Shown: positions 53,692-62,006, counted from the stretch's first letter. The stretch is DNA of 64,000 nt from Pseudomonas rustica (GCF_018336155.1 NZ_JAGYHF010000004.1:186001-250000); one strand, 5' to 3'. Notes: generated by a model not told the origin, from the sequence alone. Numbers and translations: made by a program.

Positions 53692-54576
53692 ATGAATCCG
53701 CGCACGCTCACCCCTTCCATGTCGTTATTGCTGGCCTTCGAGGCAGCAGCGCGCCATGAAAGCTACACCCGCGCCGCCCATGAGCTGTCGTTGACACAGA
53801 GTGCGGTCAGTCGTCAGGTGCAGATTCTCGAGAAGATGCTCGGCATGCGCCTGTTCAGCCGCGAGGGCCGCAAAGTGGTGCTGACCGATGTCGGGCGCAT
53901 GTATCAGCGTGAACTCTCGGAGGCACTCGGACAGATTCGCAGCGCGACGTTGCAGGCGATGGCGTTCGGTTCGGGCATTCACAGTTTGCGTCTGGCGACG
54001 TTGCCGACGTTTGGCTCGAAATGGCTGTTGCCGCGCCTCAAGGATTTCTACACAGCGCACCCAGGCATGACCGTGCATTTGCATTCGCGCATCGAAGCGA
54101 TCGACTTTGATACCAGCGAAATCGACGCCGCGATTTGTGTGGGTGGCGGGGAGTGGCCGGGCTTGACCGCCCTGCCCCTGCATACCGAAGAACTGGTGGT
54201 GATTGCCAGCGCGCAGTTATCGAAGGCCGAACGCGATGACGCTGAAGTGCACATCGCCGGGCAACTGCTGCTCAATGTCAGCAGCAACGCGCAGGCATGG
54301 ACGGAATGGTTCAGCCATCACAGCCTGCCGCACCGCAGCATGCGCATCGGGCCTAGTTTTGAAATGACCTCGCATTTGATTCAGGCGGTGCGAGCGAATA
54401 TTGGCGTAGGGCTGGTGCCGCGGATTCTGGTGGAAGAGGAACTGTTGAAGGGTGAATTGCTGCAGTTGGGCGAGCCGATTACCAGTCGGCGCAGCTATTA
54501 CCTGGTGTATCCGCCGCGTAATGAGACGTTGCCGTCGTTGAAGGCGTTTCGGGATTGGTTGGTGGAGACACTTTGA
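53692..54576 (+). CDS. LysR-family regulator, GcvA-like
   Basis: 294 residues. Opening MNPRTLTPSMSLLLAFEAAARHES with helix-turn-helix YTRAAHELSLTQSAVSRQVQ is typical of the GcvA/AmpR branch. Divergent from the YdiJ-type dehydrogenase across 158 nt, so the likely target is that gene. Confidence 0.92.
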   Translation: MNPRTLTPSMSLLLAFEAAARHESYTRAAHELSLTQSAVSRQVQILEKMLGMRLFSREGRKVVLTDVGRMYQRELSEALGQIRSATLQAMAFGSGIHSLRLATLPTFGSKWLLPRLKDFYTAHPGMTVHLHSRIEAIDFDTSEIDAAICVGGGEWPGLTALPLHTEELVVIASAQLSKAERDDAEVHIAGQLLLNVSSNAQAWTEWFSHHSLPHRSMRIGPSFEMTSHLIQAVRANIGVGLVPRILVEEELLKGELLQLGEPITSRRSYYLVYPPRNETLPSLKAFRDWLVETL

Positions 54577-54600
54577 GATGATGTGTTGTCAGTGAGTCCG

Positions 54601-54682
54601 CCTTCGCGAGCAAGCTCAGCTCCTACAAGAGGTAAGCGGCGCTCACAATTTCATTGTAGGAGCCGAGCTTGCTCGCGAAGAG
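54601..54682. repeat. REP doublet (class A, short variant)
   Basis: Arms CCTTCGCGAGCAAGCTCAGC and GAGCCGAGCTTGCTCGCGAA around a 35-nt spacer. Confidence 0.8.
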
Positions 54683-54736
54683 GTCAGTCCGGACAACCTA
54701 CAATTCGCGGCAAGACCGCTATTGGCCAGTGGAATG

Positions 54737-54859
54737 TCACCCCTTCAGCGGCGGCGGGCCACTAGGCGCCTTGGGCAGCGCATTCGCCACCGGTTTGCCA
54801 TCCTTTGTATAACGACGCGCCACCCACTCTGGCATTGGTTGCGGTGCTCTGGCTGTCAT
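54737..54859 (-). CDS. Small proline-rich protein coupled to the upstream membrane protein gene
   Basis: 40 residues (MTARAPQPMPEWVARRYTKD..., ending in a Pro-rich PSGPPPLKG). Its ATG overlaps the stop of the gene at 54856-55461 as ATGA, the usual sign of translational coupling. Basic, no membrane segment. No family recognised; it is too short for composition tests, so reality rests on the overlap. Confidence 0.5.
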   Translation of the reverse strand: MTARAPQPMPEWVARRYTKDGKPVANALPKAPSGPPPLKG

Positions 54860-55461
54860 AGCGAACTCTCCAATTTCGGGCCGAACTCGACCCACTTGAC
54901 CTTGCCGGAATCTATCAGCAAATACTCGGCGCCAAAAGGCACCTCTGTTCCATCGGCGTCCAGCCAACAGGGGTTTTGCATCACAAACTGGCCACTATTG
55001 GATTCCGGCGGCCACTCCACCGGCCAGCCAAAAACGCGCCTCTCATCGGTCAGGTGCAGGGTGACAAGGCGATGGTGCTGGGCAAAAATGCTGAACCATT
55101 CGCTGGGGTAGGAAGTTTGTTTCGTGACGTTTCTACTGCGCAGCCAACTGTGCAATTGGTCATTGGTTGCCAGATAACAGGAAAGCAACCCCAGCGTTAT
55201 CGACACGACAAAAGCCCACACCGTCTCAGCCCTCGCATCCCATTGCCCTACAGAAAATCCCTTCGCGCCAACCCATAAACAGACAGATCCAACCCCCAAC
55301 ACAGCCCCTTGAATCACAAAAGTAAAAATCAGCGCCTGCACAATCTGCCCGAACGTATCCGGACGCTTGAACGCCGTCAGCGAGTAGAAAATCCACGCCG
55401 ACAGGAATCCGGGGATCAGGTACTGCAATAACGGAATAACTTCTTTGACCAGATCATCCAT
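54856..55461 (-). CDS. Membrane protein resembling DUF6338
   Basis: 201 residues from MDDLVKEVIPLLQYLIPGFL, with AAGGAG 9 nt upstream. Three hydrophobic segments in the first 110 residues (LIPGFLSAWIFYSLTAF; VQALIFTFVIQGAVLGVGSV; ETVWAFVVSITLGLLSCYL), then a cytosolic domain with DERRVFGWPVEWP and a beta-rich end. It resembles the DUF6338 family as I remember it; function unknown. Confidence 0.75.
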   Translation of the reverse strand: MDDLVKEVIPLLQYLIPGFLSAWIFYSLTAFKRPDTFGQIVQALIFTFVIQGAVLGVGSVCLWVGAKGFSVGQWDARAETVWAFVVSITLGLLSCYLATNDQLHSWLRSRNVTKQTSYPSEWFSIFAQHHRLVTLHLTDERRVFGWPVEWPPESNSGQFVMQNPCWLDADGTEVPFGAEYLLIDSGKVKWVEFGPKLESSL

Positions 55462-55583
55462 GATCCGAGGCTCCTTGAAAGACATGCAGGCCCATTCATA
55501 GCCCCGCGATCCAAAGCCTAGTCGACGCAGAAAATACGCCCGCCCCCAACTGTCACATCTCGTTGCGCGCTTTTGCGGCATGC

Positions 55584-55617
55584 AAAAAAATCCCGCTTTT
55601 GTAAGCGGGATTTTTTA
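55584..55617. terminator. Bidirectional-type terminator upstream of DUF6338 gene / after flavoprotein
   Basis: AAAAATCCCGCTT ttgt AAGCGGGATTTTTT, a strong stem with A- and T-runs, 12 nt past the flavoprotein stop (leftward reading). Confidence 0.92.
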
Positions 55618-55628
55618 CAGGCTCAGAA

Positions 55629-56834
55629 TTACGCAACCACAGGAATCATCGGATCCGCCGCCGCCAGCGCACTCACGCGATCAGCCGCGGGTGGATAAAT
55701 CCACTGGGTGTTGATCTGCGTCTTCAGGGTTTTGCCTTCCTGTTTAACCAGTTTCACCTGACGATCCCAGCCCTCGGTGTACACCGCGCCCCAGGCACCG
55801 AGATCCAGACACGTGACGTATTTCGGTTGGCTGTACGGCGTCGGGTCGATACCGAGAATCTGGGCAGCGACGTTGTTGCCAGCATGACGACCCAATGAAA
55901 TCGCGTGCTGGCAGGTCATCAGCGCGAAATTGCCGAGGTCGTCGGTGGCGGCGTAGGCGACATCGCCGGTGGCAAAAATATCGTCCTGACCGATGACTTT
56001 CAGGTTCGCATCAACGTGCAAGCGACCTTGTTTATCGCGTTCGGCAGGGATCTGCTCGGTCAACGAACTGGCGCGCACGCCGGTCGTCCAGACCACGGTT
56101 TTTGCTTCGATGTGTTGACCGTCCGACAGCGTCACGCCATTGGCATCGACCGACTGCACCGAGACACCCAGACGCCATTCAACGCCCAGTTCTTCACTCG
56201 CCTCAAGGATGGAATGGCTGATTTCTTCACCCATTGCGGCGCCGATCTTCTGCCCGCGATCAACGATGATCACGTGGATATCGGTTTCCTCGCCGAGAAT
56301 CTCGCGTAGACGCCCTGGCATTTCAGTCGCGGTTTCAATGCCGGTGAATCCACCGCCCGCGACCACCACGGTGTTGCGCGCCTTGCTCGACGGTTGATCT
56401 CTGAGGGATTTCAAATGGGTTTCCAGACGCATCGCCGCTTCGATCTGGTCAACGTCAAACGCATGTTGCGCCACACCCGGCGTGGCCGATTGCGCCAGAC
56501 CGCTGCCCGAAGCCAGTACCAGTTTGTCGAAGTGGAAGACTTGTTGCTGCCCGGCCGTATCGGTGTAGCCAACGGTTTTCGCTGCGACATCGATGGTGCT
56601 CGCGGCGCCTTTGATGAAGTGAACGCCGACTGCTTCGAACAGTTCATCCAGCGGTGCCGCCAGTTGATGAGCGTTCGGTTCGTAGAAACGCGGACGTACA
56701 CGCAGCTCGGCTTGTGGGGCCAGAACGCTGATTTCAACATCATCACGCCCCTGCAGATCGACCAGACGTGTTGCGCTCAATGCCGACCACATACCGCCAA
56801 AACCTGCGCCGATAACCAGAATCTGCTGCTTCAT
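55629..56834 (-). CDS. NDH-2-like NAD(P)H/FAD-dependent oxidoreductase
   Basis: 401 residues from MKQQILVIGAGFGGMWSAL; the longer frame to 56948 covers the operator region. FAD-binding GAGFGG (9-14), NAD-binding VVAGGGFTGIETATE and the second FAD motif DDIFATGDVA. No C-terminal membrane anchor is obvious, so a soluble type II NADH dehydrogenase-like or quinone reductase enzyme. Divergent from an Rrf2 regulator whose probable operator sits in this promoter. Confidence 0.9.
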   Translation of the reverse strand: MKQQILVIGAGFGGMWSALSATRLVDLQGRDDVEISVLAPQAELRVRPRFYEPNAHQLAAPLDELFEAVGVHFIKGAASTIDVAAKTVGYTDTAGQQQVFHFDKLVLASGSGLAQSATPGVAQHAFDVDQIEAAMRLETHLKSLRDQPSSKARNTVVVAGGGFTGIETATEMPGRLREILGEETDIHVIIVDRGQKIGAAMGEEISHSILEASEELGVEWRLGVSVQSVDANGVTLSDGQHIEAKTVVWTTGVRASSLTEQIPAERDKQGRLHVDANLKVIGQDDIFATGDVAYAATDDLGNFALMTCQHAISLGRHAGNNVAAQILGIDPTPYSQPKYVTCLDLGAWGAVYTEGWDRQVKLVKQEGKTLKTQINTQWIYPPAADRVSALAAADPMIPVVA

Positions 56835-56916
56835 TGTGTTTCTCCAGAAAAAGCCAAGCCGTTGAAAGAGGTGAAACAAATTTCGCCGGAGGCCCATCGT
56901 CGCCACTCCGATAGCG

Positions 56917-56937
56917 CCGACTGTATTAGTCGGATAT
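56917..56937. promoter_or_regulatory. Rrf2-type operator at the flavoprotein promoter
   Basis: CCGACT gtatt AGTCGG, perfect 6-bp arms, followed by ATAT. It resembles the IscR type 1 core (GACT-N5-AGTC) and matches a second site at 57103-57123. Confidence 0.7.
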
Positions 56938-57102
56938 AAAACCAACAAGTCAGATTATTCGATGGTTTTGATCGAATAAACTGATCAAGCAAGATGATAA
57001 GGATCCGCCAAAAATAGCCATTCTGGCTGCTTTCAAGCACATAAAGAACAAAATCAGTCTACGCAGACAGATTGCCGAGCCCCCCTCAGGCTGATAATAT
57101 TT

Positions 57103-57123
57103 ACGACAACTTAAGTCGGAGAT
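57103..57123. promoter_or_regulatory. Rrf2-type operator overlapping the regulator's ribosome site
   Basis: ACGACAACTTAAGTCGGAGA keeps the GAC-N7-GTC spacing and the right half AGTCGG of the site at 56917. Ends 5 nt before the Rrf2 start codon, implying autorepression. Confidence 0.6.
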
Positions 57124-57127
57124 AAAA

Positions 57128-57676
57128 ATGTCTCTTTACAGCGCAGGCGTCGAATACGGCATTCATTGCCTGGCATTTTTGGTGGGCAATGGTGGTGACT
57201 CTCGCGAGGCCAGCGTGCGCGACCTCGCCGAGTTGCAAGGCGTGCCAGTCGAATATCTGGCGAAGATTTTTACCAAACTGGCCAAAGGCAAATTGGTGGT
57301 GGCCAGTGAAGGCGTGCGTGGAGGGTTCAGCCTGGCGCGGCCGGCCGATGAAATCACCCTGCTCGACATCGTCAACGCCATCGATGGACGCAAGAATATT
57401 TTCGAATGCCGCGACATCCGGGGGCGTTGCGCCCTGTTTGAAGGCAATCCGCCGGAGTGGGCCATCGAAGGCACCTGCTCGATTCACGGCGCGATGATGA
57501 CCGCGCAAAAGCGCATGGAAGAGGCACTTGCCCAGCAAACCATTCTCGATATCGCGAGAAAAGTCGGGCGCAAGGCCCCGGCGGAATTCGGCCAGCAAGT
57601 GGAAGACTGGATTCAGGATCGCCGCGAGAAGAAAGGCAATGTCGGCACCATCGCGCTGACCGACATTACTGACTGA
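57128..57676 (+). CDS. Rrf2-family transcriptional regulator
   Basis: 182 residues. N-terminal winged helix (SVRDLAELQGVPVEYLAKIF; GVRGGFSLARP) and a Cys cluster Cys94-x6-Cys101-x15-Cys117 with His120, suitable for an Fe-S cluster as in IscR/NsrR/RsrR, though spacing differs from IscR. Divergent from the NAD(P)H flavoprotein; two matching operators lie between them. It should sense redox or nitrosative stress and control that flavoprotein and itself. Confidence 0.93.
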   Translation: MSLYSAGVEYGIHCLAFLVGNGGDSREASVRDLAELQGVPVEYLAKIFTKLAKGKLVVASEGVRGGFSLARPADEITLLDIVNAIDGRKNIFECRDIRGRCALFEGNPPEWAIEGTCSIHGAMMTAQKRMEEALAQQTILDIARKVGRKAPAEFGQQVEDWIQDRREKKGNVGTIALTDITD

Positions 57677-57689
57677 CCAAGCGCCCAAT

Positions 57690-57723
57690 AAAAAAGCAGA
57701 AACCGAGGTTTCTGCTTTTTTTT
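57690..57723 (+). terminator. Rho-independent terminator
   Basis: AAAAAGCAGAAAC cgag GTTTCTGCTTTTT between the convergent Rrf2 and lipoprotein genes. Confidence 0.93.
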
Positions 57724-57738
57724 CATCCGGGAACGCCG

Positions 57739-58074
57739 TTACAGGCAGTCACGCACCGATTTGCGCAACGAAGCGGACTTGGCCCAGGGCGGCCCCTGGT
57801 ACAGCGAAACGCGGCTGCCGTCCTTGTATTTGACGATATCGAGAATCTCGTCGGCCGTGATGATGCTCGGCGCGGTGATGCGATAACCGTTGGAAATCGA
57901 CGTTTGCGATGTCTTGGAAACGTCCTGCTGCCACAGCGGCAAAATGCACGCGGCGTAGTCTTTGGGCGTTTTTTCGCTGGTCTTGCTGAGATTGGGTTCA
58001 CCCGGAACCAGTGACGCCGGCAAGGAGCAACCTGCCAATACCGCCAACGTCAAACTTCCGATCCATATCCGCAT
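57739..58074 (-). CDS. Small lipoprotein
   Basis: 111 residues from MRIWIGSLTLAVLAGCSLPA; lipobox LAGC (Cys16). The mature part has AACILPLWQQ, a YRITAPS strand and a terminal Arg-Asp-Cys-Leu. Similar in size, Cys placement and end to the lipoprotein at 15162-15512. The longer frame to 58173 has no ribosome site at its start. Function unknown. Confidence 0.8.
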   Translation of the reverse strand: MRIWIGSLTLAVLAGCSLPASLVPGEPNLSKTSEKTPKDYAACILPLWQQDVSKTSQTSISNGYRITAPSIITADEILDIVKYKDGSRVSLYQGPPWAKSASLRKSVRDCL

Positions 58075-58260
58075 GGGTGCTTCTCTAATCTGAAAAAAAG
58101 CGAATGTAACGTGTAACTGGTTACACATCCATCGTGGCATTGCGCCGTTGACGCGCTTTCGACAAATTTTCACAACCGCTCAGCTTAATGACAGCATCGC
58201 TCCGCCCCACCGGCGAAAATACGACTACTCTTTTTTACCGAGAATGTTCTGGAGGTGATC

Positions 58261-58500
58261 ATGCGGCTCAATGAATACGAACACGAACTTCAACGCGACC
58301 TGCAAGCCGTCGCATCGGATCTGAGATGGTCAGCGGTCGACCTCAAACGTATCGCCGAACAATTGCGCAAATCGGGCAACGAGGCTGACGCGCAAACGGT
58401 GCTGCGCTCTTGCGAAGTGCTGCAAAGCGACGAAGAGCGGCTGCAACTTTATGCCAAGGAAGTGAAGGCACGCGCAATCAGCCGAACCAAAGTCCACTGA
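58261..58500 (+). CDS. Small helical hypothetical protein
   Basis: 79 residues (MRLNEYEHELQRDLQAVASD...), start preceded by a near-perfect GGAGGTGATC. Entirely charged and helical, with a likely coiled coil across residues 5-60; a single Cys at about 51. No domain recognised. Followed by a REP doublet. Confidence 0.75.
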   Translation: MRLNEYEHELQRDLQAVASDLRWSAVDLKRIAEQLRKSGNEADAQTVLRSCEVLQSDEERLQLYAKEVKARAISRTKVH

Positions 58501-58504
58501 CACT

Positions 58505-58607
58505 TGTGGCGAGGGAGCTTGCTCCCGCTGGGTCGCGAAGCGGCCCTCGCTCTTTATCCTAAAAGGGCCTGCTGCGCAGTCCAGCGGGAGCAAGCCCCCT
58601 CGCCACA
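58505..58607. repeat. REP doublet (class B)
   Basis: Outer arms GTGGCGAGGGAGCTTGCTCC and GGAGCAAGCCCCCTCGCCAC between convergent small genes. Confidence 0.85.
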
Positions 58608-58609
58608 AT

Positions 58610-58807
58610 TCAACTAACGTTGTGACTTTGCGCTTTCACCGAGCGTTTTCTGTAGCCAGGAAGTGCTGCGGCATACGCCAGCGCCTCCTCTCTGCTGGCA
58701 AATGACGCCAGTCGGTCACCTTGCGTGCAAACCCGCCAAGGGCCGTTGTTCACGCTGAGTACGTCATAGCCGTTCATGTGCATCTTGTTCAACATGGGCA
58801 TGCTCAT
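58610..58807 (-). CDS. DUF2188-like small protein
   Basis: 65 residues from MSMPMLNKMHMNGYDVLSV with GGAGGT upstream. The pattern V-x-x-G-P-W-R-V-x-x-x-G-x-R-x-A-S-F-x-S-R-E-E-A-L-x-x-A resembles DUF2188, a small alpha-beta family of unknown role. A start seven codons earlier (58828) overlaps the ribosome site. Confidence 0.75.
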   Translation of the reverse strand: MSMPMLNKMHMNGYDVLSVNNGPWRVCTQGDRLASFASREEALAYAAALPGYRKRSVKAQSHNVS

Positions 58808-59017
58808 GGTTACCTCCTTTTGCAACACGGTTATTCAGCTTCACGCTTTTAACCTTACACCCTGATTTACTGGAGTGGCCGACCGCCCGGCAGCCAACGA
58901 TCAGGCACTTTCGATGCACAACAATACTCAATATCCACAGGGAACCTTTAAACAAAGGCCCGGCTCGAATATTGCAGTTTTATTACGCTTTTGTGACAAC
59001 CGGTAAACAGGTAACAG

Positions 59018-59380
59018 ATGAAAGTACGCGCCACCGTCATTTGCGAGCAGGATCGCCATATCCTCCTGGTTCGCAAACCCAGATGTTGCTGGACATTGCC
59101 CGGCGGCAAAGTCGAGCCTGGGGAAACCAAAGCCGCTGCGGCTGTGCGCGAATTGCATGAAGAAACCGGGCTGGAAGCCGAAGACGTTTTGTACTTGATG
59201 GAGTTACAGAGCGGCCGCACGCAACATCACGTCTACGAGGCCTCGGTACTGAACATTGAGGAAGTACGTCCACAGAATGAAATCAGCGATTGCATGTGGC
59301 ATCCGCTGAACGCAGTGCAGAATCTGAAAACCAGCGATGCGACGTTGCGCATCGTTCAGGCGTTTCAGCGGCGCCTATAA
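59018..59380 (+). CDS. NUDIX hydrolase
   Basis: 120 residues. Complete Nudix box from Gly31 to about residue 53 ([12 protein letters not shown] followed by RELHEETGL), with Glu residues in place for Mg2+. MutT-like size; hydrolyses a nucleoside diphosphate-linked compound, substrate undefined. Stands alone between small genes. Confidence 0.92.
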   Translation: MKVRATVICEQDRHILLVRKPRCCWTLPGGKVEPGETKAAAAVRELHEETGLEAEDVLYLMELQSGRTQHHVYEASVLNIEEVRPQNEISDCMWHPLNAVQNLKTSDATLRIVQAFQRRL

Positions 59381-59383
59381 GCG

Positions 59384-59623
59384 TTAACCCGCGAATGCCC
59401 GGCGCCCGGCCCTTATTTCCGTGCGCAATTCACCGATGAAGTTGGAAATGTCACGGATGGTGACGAGGTGTTCCGGGGAAACGCCATTGAGCTGCAACTT
59501 GATGTCGCCGCTGGCCGGCTCACTCACTTTGATCTGTAGCAGTCCCTGCGTCGTAATGCATTTGCATGTGAACCCCGGAAACCCGGATTCGACAATGCGG
59601 CAAATGTCCGTAATGGCAAGCAT
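59384..59623 (-). CDS. DUF1652-family small protein
   Basis: 79 residues from MLAITDICRIVESGFPGFTC; the usual DUF1652 length. Family-like features: I-V-E-S-x-F-x-x-x-x-C-x-C, then a strand LLQIKVSEP and the C-terminal helix DISNFIGELRTEIRAG. A longer frame to 59716 lacks a ribosome site. The family is largely confined to pseudomonads and has no known role. Confidence 0.82.
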   Translation of the reverse strand: MLAITDICRIVESGFPGFTCKCITTQGLLQIKVSEPASGDIKLQLNGVSPEHLVTIRDISNFIGELRTEIRAGRRAFAG

Positions 59624-59731
59624 GGGGCACGCCTCGCAGGCGATGAGTCGGTCGACCCGTAGAGCATAGATGAGCGTTTTGAAATCGGCCGCCCCGAAAA
59701 ATGCCAACTCCCTCACATTTTTCGGGCGACT

Positions 59732-60631
59732 TTAATCAGCATCACGATCCCAGATCCAGTTCCAGATCCCCGGCAAATGCACCGGCTGAGAACTTTGCTG
59801 AACCGTGCGCGCCAGCGCGGCTTTTTCCAGTGCTGCGTGATCCACATAAAACGGCTGATCCGCCAGTGGCACGCCCGTCACCGCCGCACTGTCGAGCAGG
59901 ATCTGCAGATATTCGCGCGTATGCCGAGCGGTGTAGCGGTTCAGATCATGGAAAGTCACCACCACCGGAATCACACCGTCCACCACCGGGAACTCTCCGT
60001 GCGCAATCTGCTCACGGACTTCCGACAACTGCCGCAGCATGTTCGCACGACGCCTCGGGCTGGCATTGAAGCCCCAGATCTTGCCGTCATTGGCGCTCAA
60101 ATCGGTCAACAACACGTGCAAGCCATGCTGCTGATACGCGGCAAAAGTGCGCTTGTCGTAATTCCAGAATGGTGGACGCAGCAGTTTCGGCGGCGCACCG
60201 GTAATCGCGGCAATGTCTGCCGTGCCATTGCTCAACGATTCTTCAAGTTCTTGCGGGCTCAGTGAACGGTGATTGGTGTGCCAGTGGGTCGCAGTGTGGA
60301 ACGCGAGAATATGACCTTCATCGTGTTCGCGACGCATGATGCCGCGACCGATATCGCTGTTACCGGCCCTCGGTGCGCGGGTCTGCACGAAGAACACTGC
60401 TTTGATGCCCGGCTGAATCGGGTTGTCCTTGAGGCTATCGAGCACCGTCGCCGACGGATTCCAGAAACTTGAAGCACTGGGGCCATCATCGAAAGTCAGC
60501 AAAAAACGCACCGGCGCCTGCGCTTTCAGCTGTGTTTCGGTTTGCGCGGTCAATTCGATGGGCGCGGCGATGCAGCCAGCCAGCCCGAAAGCGATGGCCG
60601 CTGCAGAGAATATTTTGAATAGCGATGTCAT
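59732..60631 (-). CDS. Polysaccharide deacetylase-family lipoprotein
   Basis: 299 residues. Lipobox LAGC (Cys20). NodB homology domain: motif 1 FLLTFDDGPS at about 43-52 with catalytic and metal Asp, motif 2 HTATH with metal His residues, motif 3 LRPPFWNYD, and a late FHD segment. Likely removes acetyl groups from a cell-surface or peptidoglycan polysaccharide in the periplasm. Monocistronic. Confidence 0.9.
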   Translation of the reverse strand: MTSLFKIFSAAAIAFGLAGCIAAPIELTAQTETQLKAQAPVRFLLTFDDGPSASSFWNPSATVLDSLKDNPIQPGIKAVFFVQTRAPRAGNSDIGRGIMRREHDEGHILAFHTATHWHTNHRSLSPQELEESLSNGTADIAAITGAPPKLLRPPFWNYDKRTFAAYQQHGLHVLLTDLSANDGKIWGFNASPRRRANMLRQLSEVREQIAHGEFPVVDGVIPVVVTFHDLNRYTARHTREYLQILLDSAAVTGVPLADQPFYVDHAALEKAALARTVQQSSQPVHLPGIWNWIWDRDAD

Positions 60632-60762
60632 GTTTTGCCTTGAGCCCGACCGCTGCCGTCATGTTGTCGATTGGCAAAACTCCCTCGCCCTTGTCCATCC
60701 CTGCGCTCCGATCCGCGAGCCGAGGTTGGATAAGGTACACAGGGTTTGGTTCCGGCGCTTGC

Positions 60763-61710
60763 TCAGTGCGCCAACGCTTGCTGAAACGAGGTGTCGATAA
60801 TGCCGGCGGTGGCCAGTCGCGTCGGCAGTGCCTTGACCTTGAACAGGAAGTCCGCAGTGCTTTGCAGATCCGTCGCTGCCTGCTGATCAACCGGGCCGAC
60901 CGTCATGTGCGCCTGGCGCAACCAGTGCCGCGAAACCTGTTGATCGAGATTGGCCTTTTTCGCCCAGAGGTCGGCGTACTCATCGGTATGACTGTCGACC
61001 CACGCCCTCGCCAGTTTCAAACGCCCGAGGAAATCGGCGATGGCTTCACGTTTACTGTCGATCGACGGTGTCGACGCGGCGATGGCACTGAGCCCCGGCA
61101 TCAGGTTTTTTGCGGTCAGGATTGGCCGTGCGCCCGAGAAAACAATCTGCTGAGAAATATACGGTTCCCACACCGGAAACGCGTCGATGCTGCCCTGCGG
61201 CAACGCGGCGGCTGCATCGATCGGCATCAATTTGACGAAGTCGACGTAGTTCTCCGGCAGACCGCCCTGCTCCAGCGCGCGCAAGGTCAACTGCTGACTC
61301 CAGGCACCGGGCCAATAGGCGACTTTTTTACCCTTCAGATCAGCGATGGTTTTCACCGGGGAATCCTTCGGCACCAGCAACGCAATGGTGTCGGGGTTTT
61401 GCCGCGACACGCCGATCAGCTTCACCGGCGCCTGCTTGGCTGCCAGAAACAGAAAGCCTGAATCACCTAAAAAGCCCAGATCCAGCGAGCCGGTTTGCAG
61501 GGCTTCGGCCAGTGGCGCGGCGGCCTGGAAATGTTTCCAGTCGACCGTATACGGCGCGTCTTTCAACACGCCGGACGCTTCAATAGAGGCGCGGATGTTG
61601 TAGTAATTCTGATCGCCGATATGCAGGACGACTGGCTCGGCCGCGTAGGAAAGTGGTGAAGCAAACAGTGCCGCAGTCAGCGCACTGCGTAGGAATCGGG
61701 AAAGCTTCAT
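60763..61710 (-). CDS. Sulfonate/taurine-type ABC substrate-binding protein (1)
   Basis: 315 residues from MKLSRFLRSALTAALFASPL, with AGGA at 8 nt; signal peptide to about residue 24 (YAA). NMT1/SsuA-like fold: IGDQNYYNIRAS, GDSGFLFLAAKQ and IADLKGKKVAYWPG, then VWEPYISQQ. Divergent from a second binding protein and from the permease; no permease or ATPase follows it on its own strand, so it probably shares the opposite operon's transporter. Confidence 0.88.
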   Translation of the reverse strand: MKLSRFLRSALTAALFASPLSYAAEPVVLHIGDQNYYNIRASIEASGVLKDAPYTVDWKHFQAAAPLAEALQTGSLDLGFLGDSGFLFLAAKQAPVKLIGVSRQNPDTIALLVPKDSPVKTIADLKGKKVAYWPGAWSQQLTLRALEQGGLPENYVDFVKLMPIDAAAALPQGSIDAFPVWEPYISQQIVFSGARPILTAKNLMPGLSAIAASTPSIDSKREAIADFLGRLKLARAWVDSHTDEYADLWAKKANLDQQVSRHWLRQAHMTVGPVDQQAATDLQSTADFLFKVKALPTRLATAGIIDTSFQQALAH

Positions 61711-61807
61711 GGCGAGTCCTGCAAAGGGGATTTGCATAGACCATAACGCTCTTAATATTCAGTTTTGAAATTCGATTAATGCATAAGCTCATCACTTTCG
61801 TTTCCAA

Positions 61808-61855
61808 CTGTTCACGGCGCAACAGTGGCTCGGCATGCTGTTCACCAGGCAACAG
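61808..61855. promoter_or_regulatory. Tandem enhancer-like sites CTGTT-N8-AACAG
   Basis: Two inverted-repeat sites, CTGTTCACGGCGCAACAG (61808-61825) and CTGTTCACCAGGCAACAG (61838-61855), exactly 30 bp apart and thus on the same DNA face. Centred about 120 and 90 nt before the predicted sigma-54 start, where enhancer-binding proteins act. Confidence 0.7.
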
Positions 61856-61908
61856 TTAAAAACGAGCAAACCAGCGGAAAACCCAATAAATACGGGCTAA
61901 AACGGATA

Positions 61909-61924
61909 TGGCACAGAGCCTGCA
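61909..61924 (+). promoter_or_regulatory. Sigma-54 (-24/-12) promoter
   Basis: TGGCAC AGAGC CTGCA, one mismatch from the TGGCAC-N5-TTGCA consensus with correct GG-GC spacing. Start of transcription expected near 61936, about 70 nt before the binding-protein ATG. Confidence 0.75.
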
Positions 61925-62006
61925 ATATTCCATTCATGCAGGAAGCATTCGCTAAAAATATCTTTTTGGACATAAGAAATCTGTGCCTTTGCCGGAGCGT
62001 TCCCCC

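Larger units (their letters stand above)
61711..62006. other. Divergent promoter region of the two binding-protein genes
   Basis: 296 nt, no gene; AT-rich, with tandem enhancer-like sites and a -24/-12 promoter listed separately. Confidence 0.75.
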
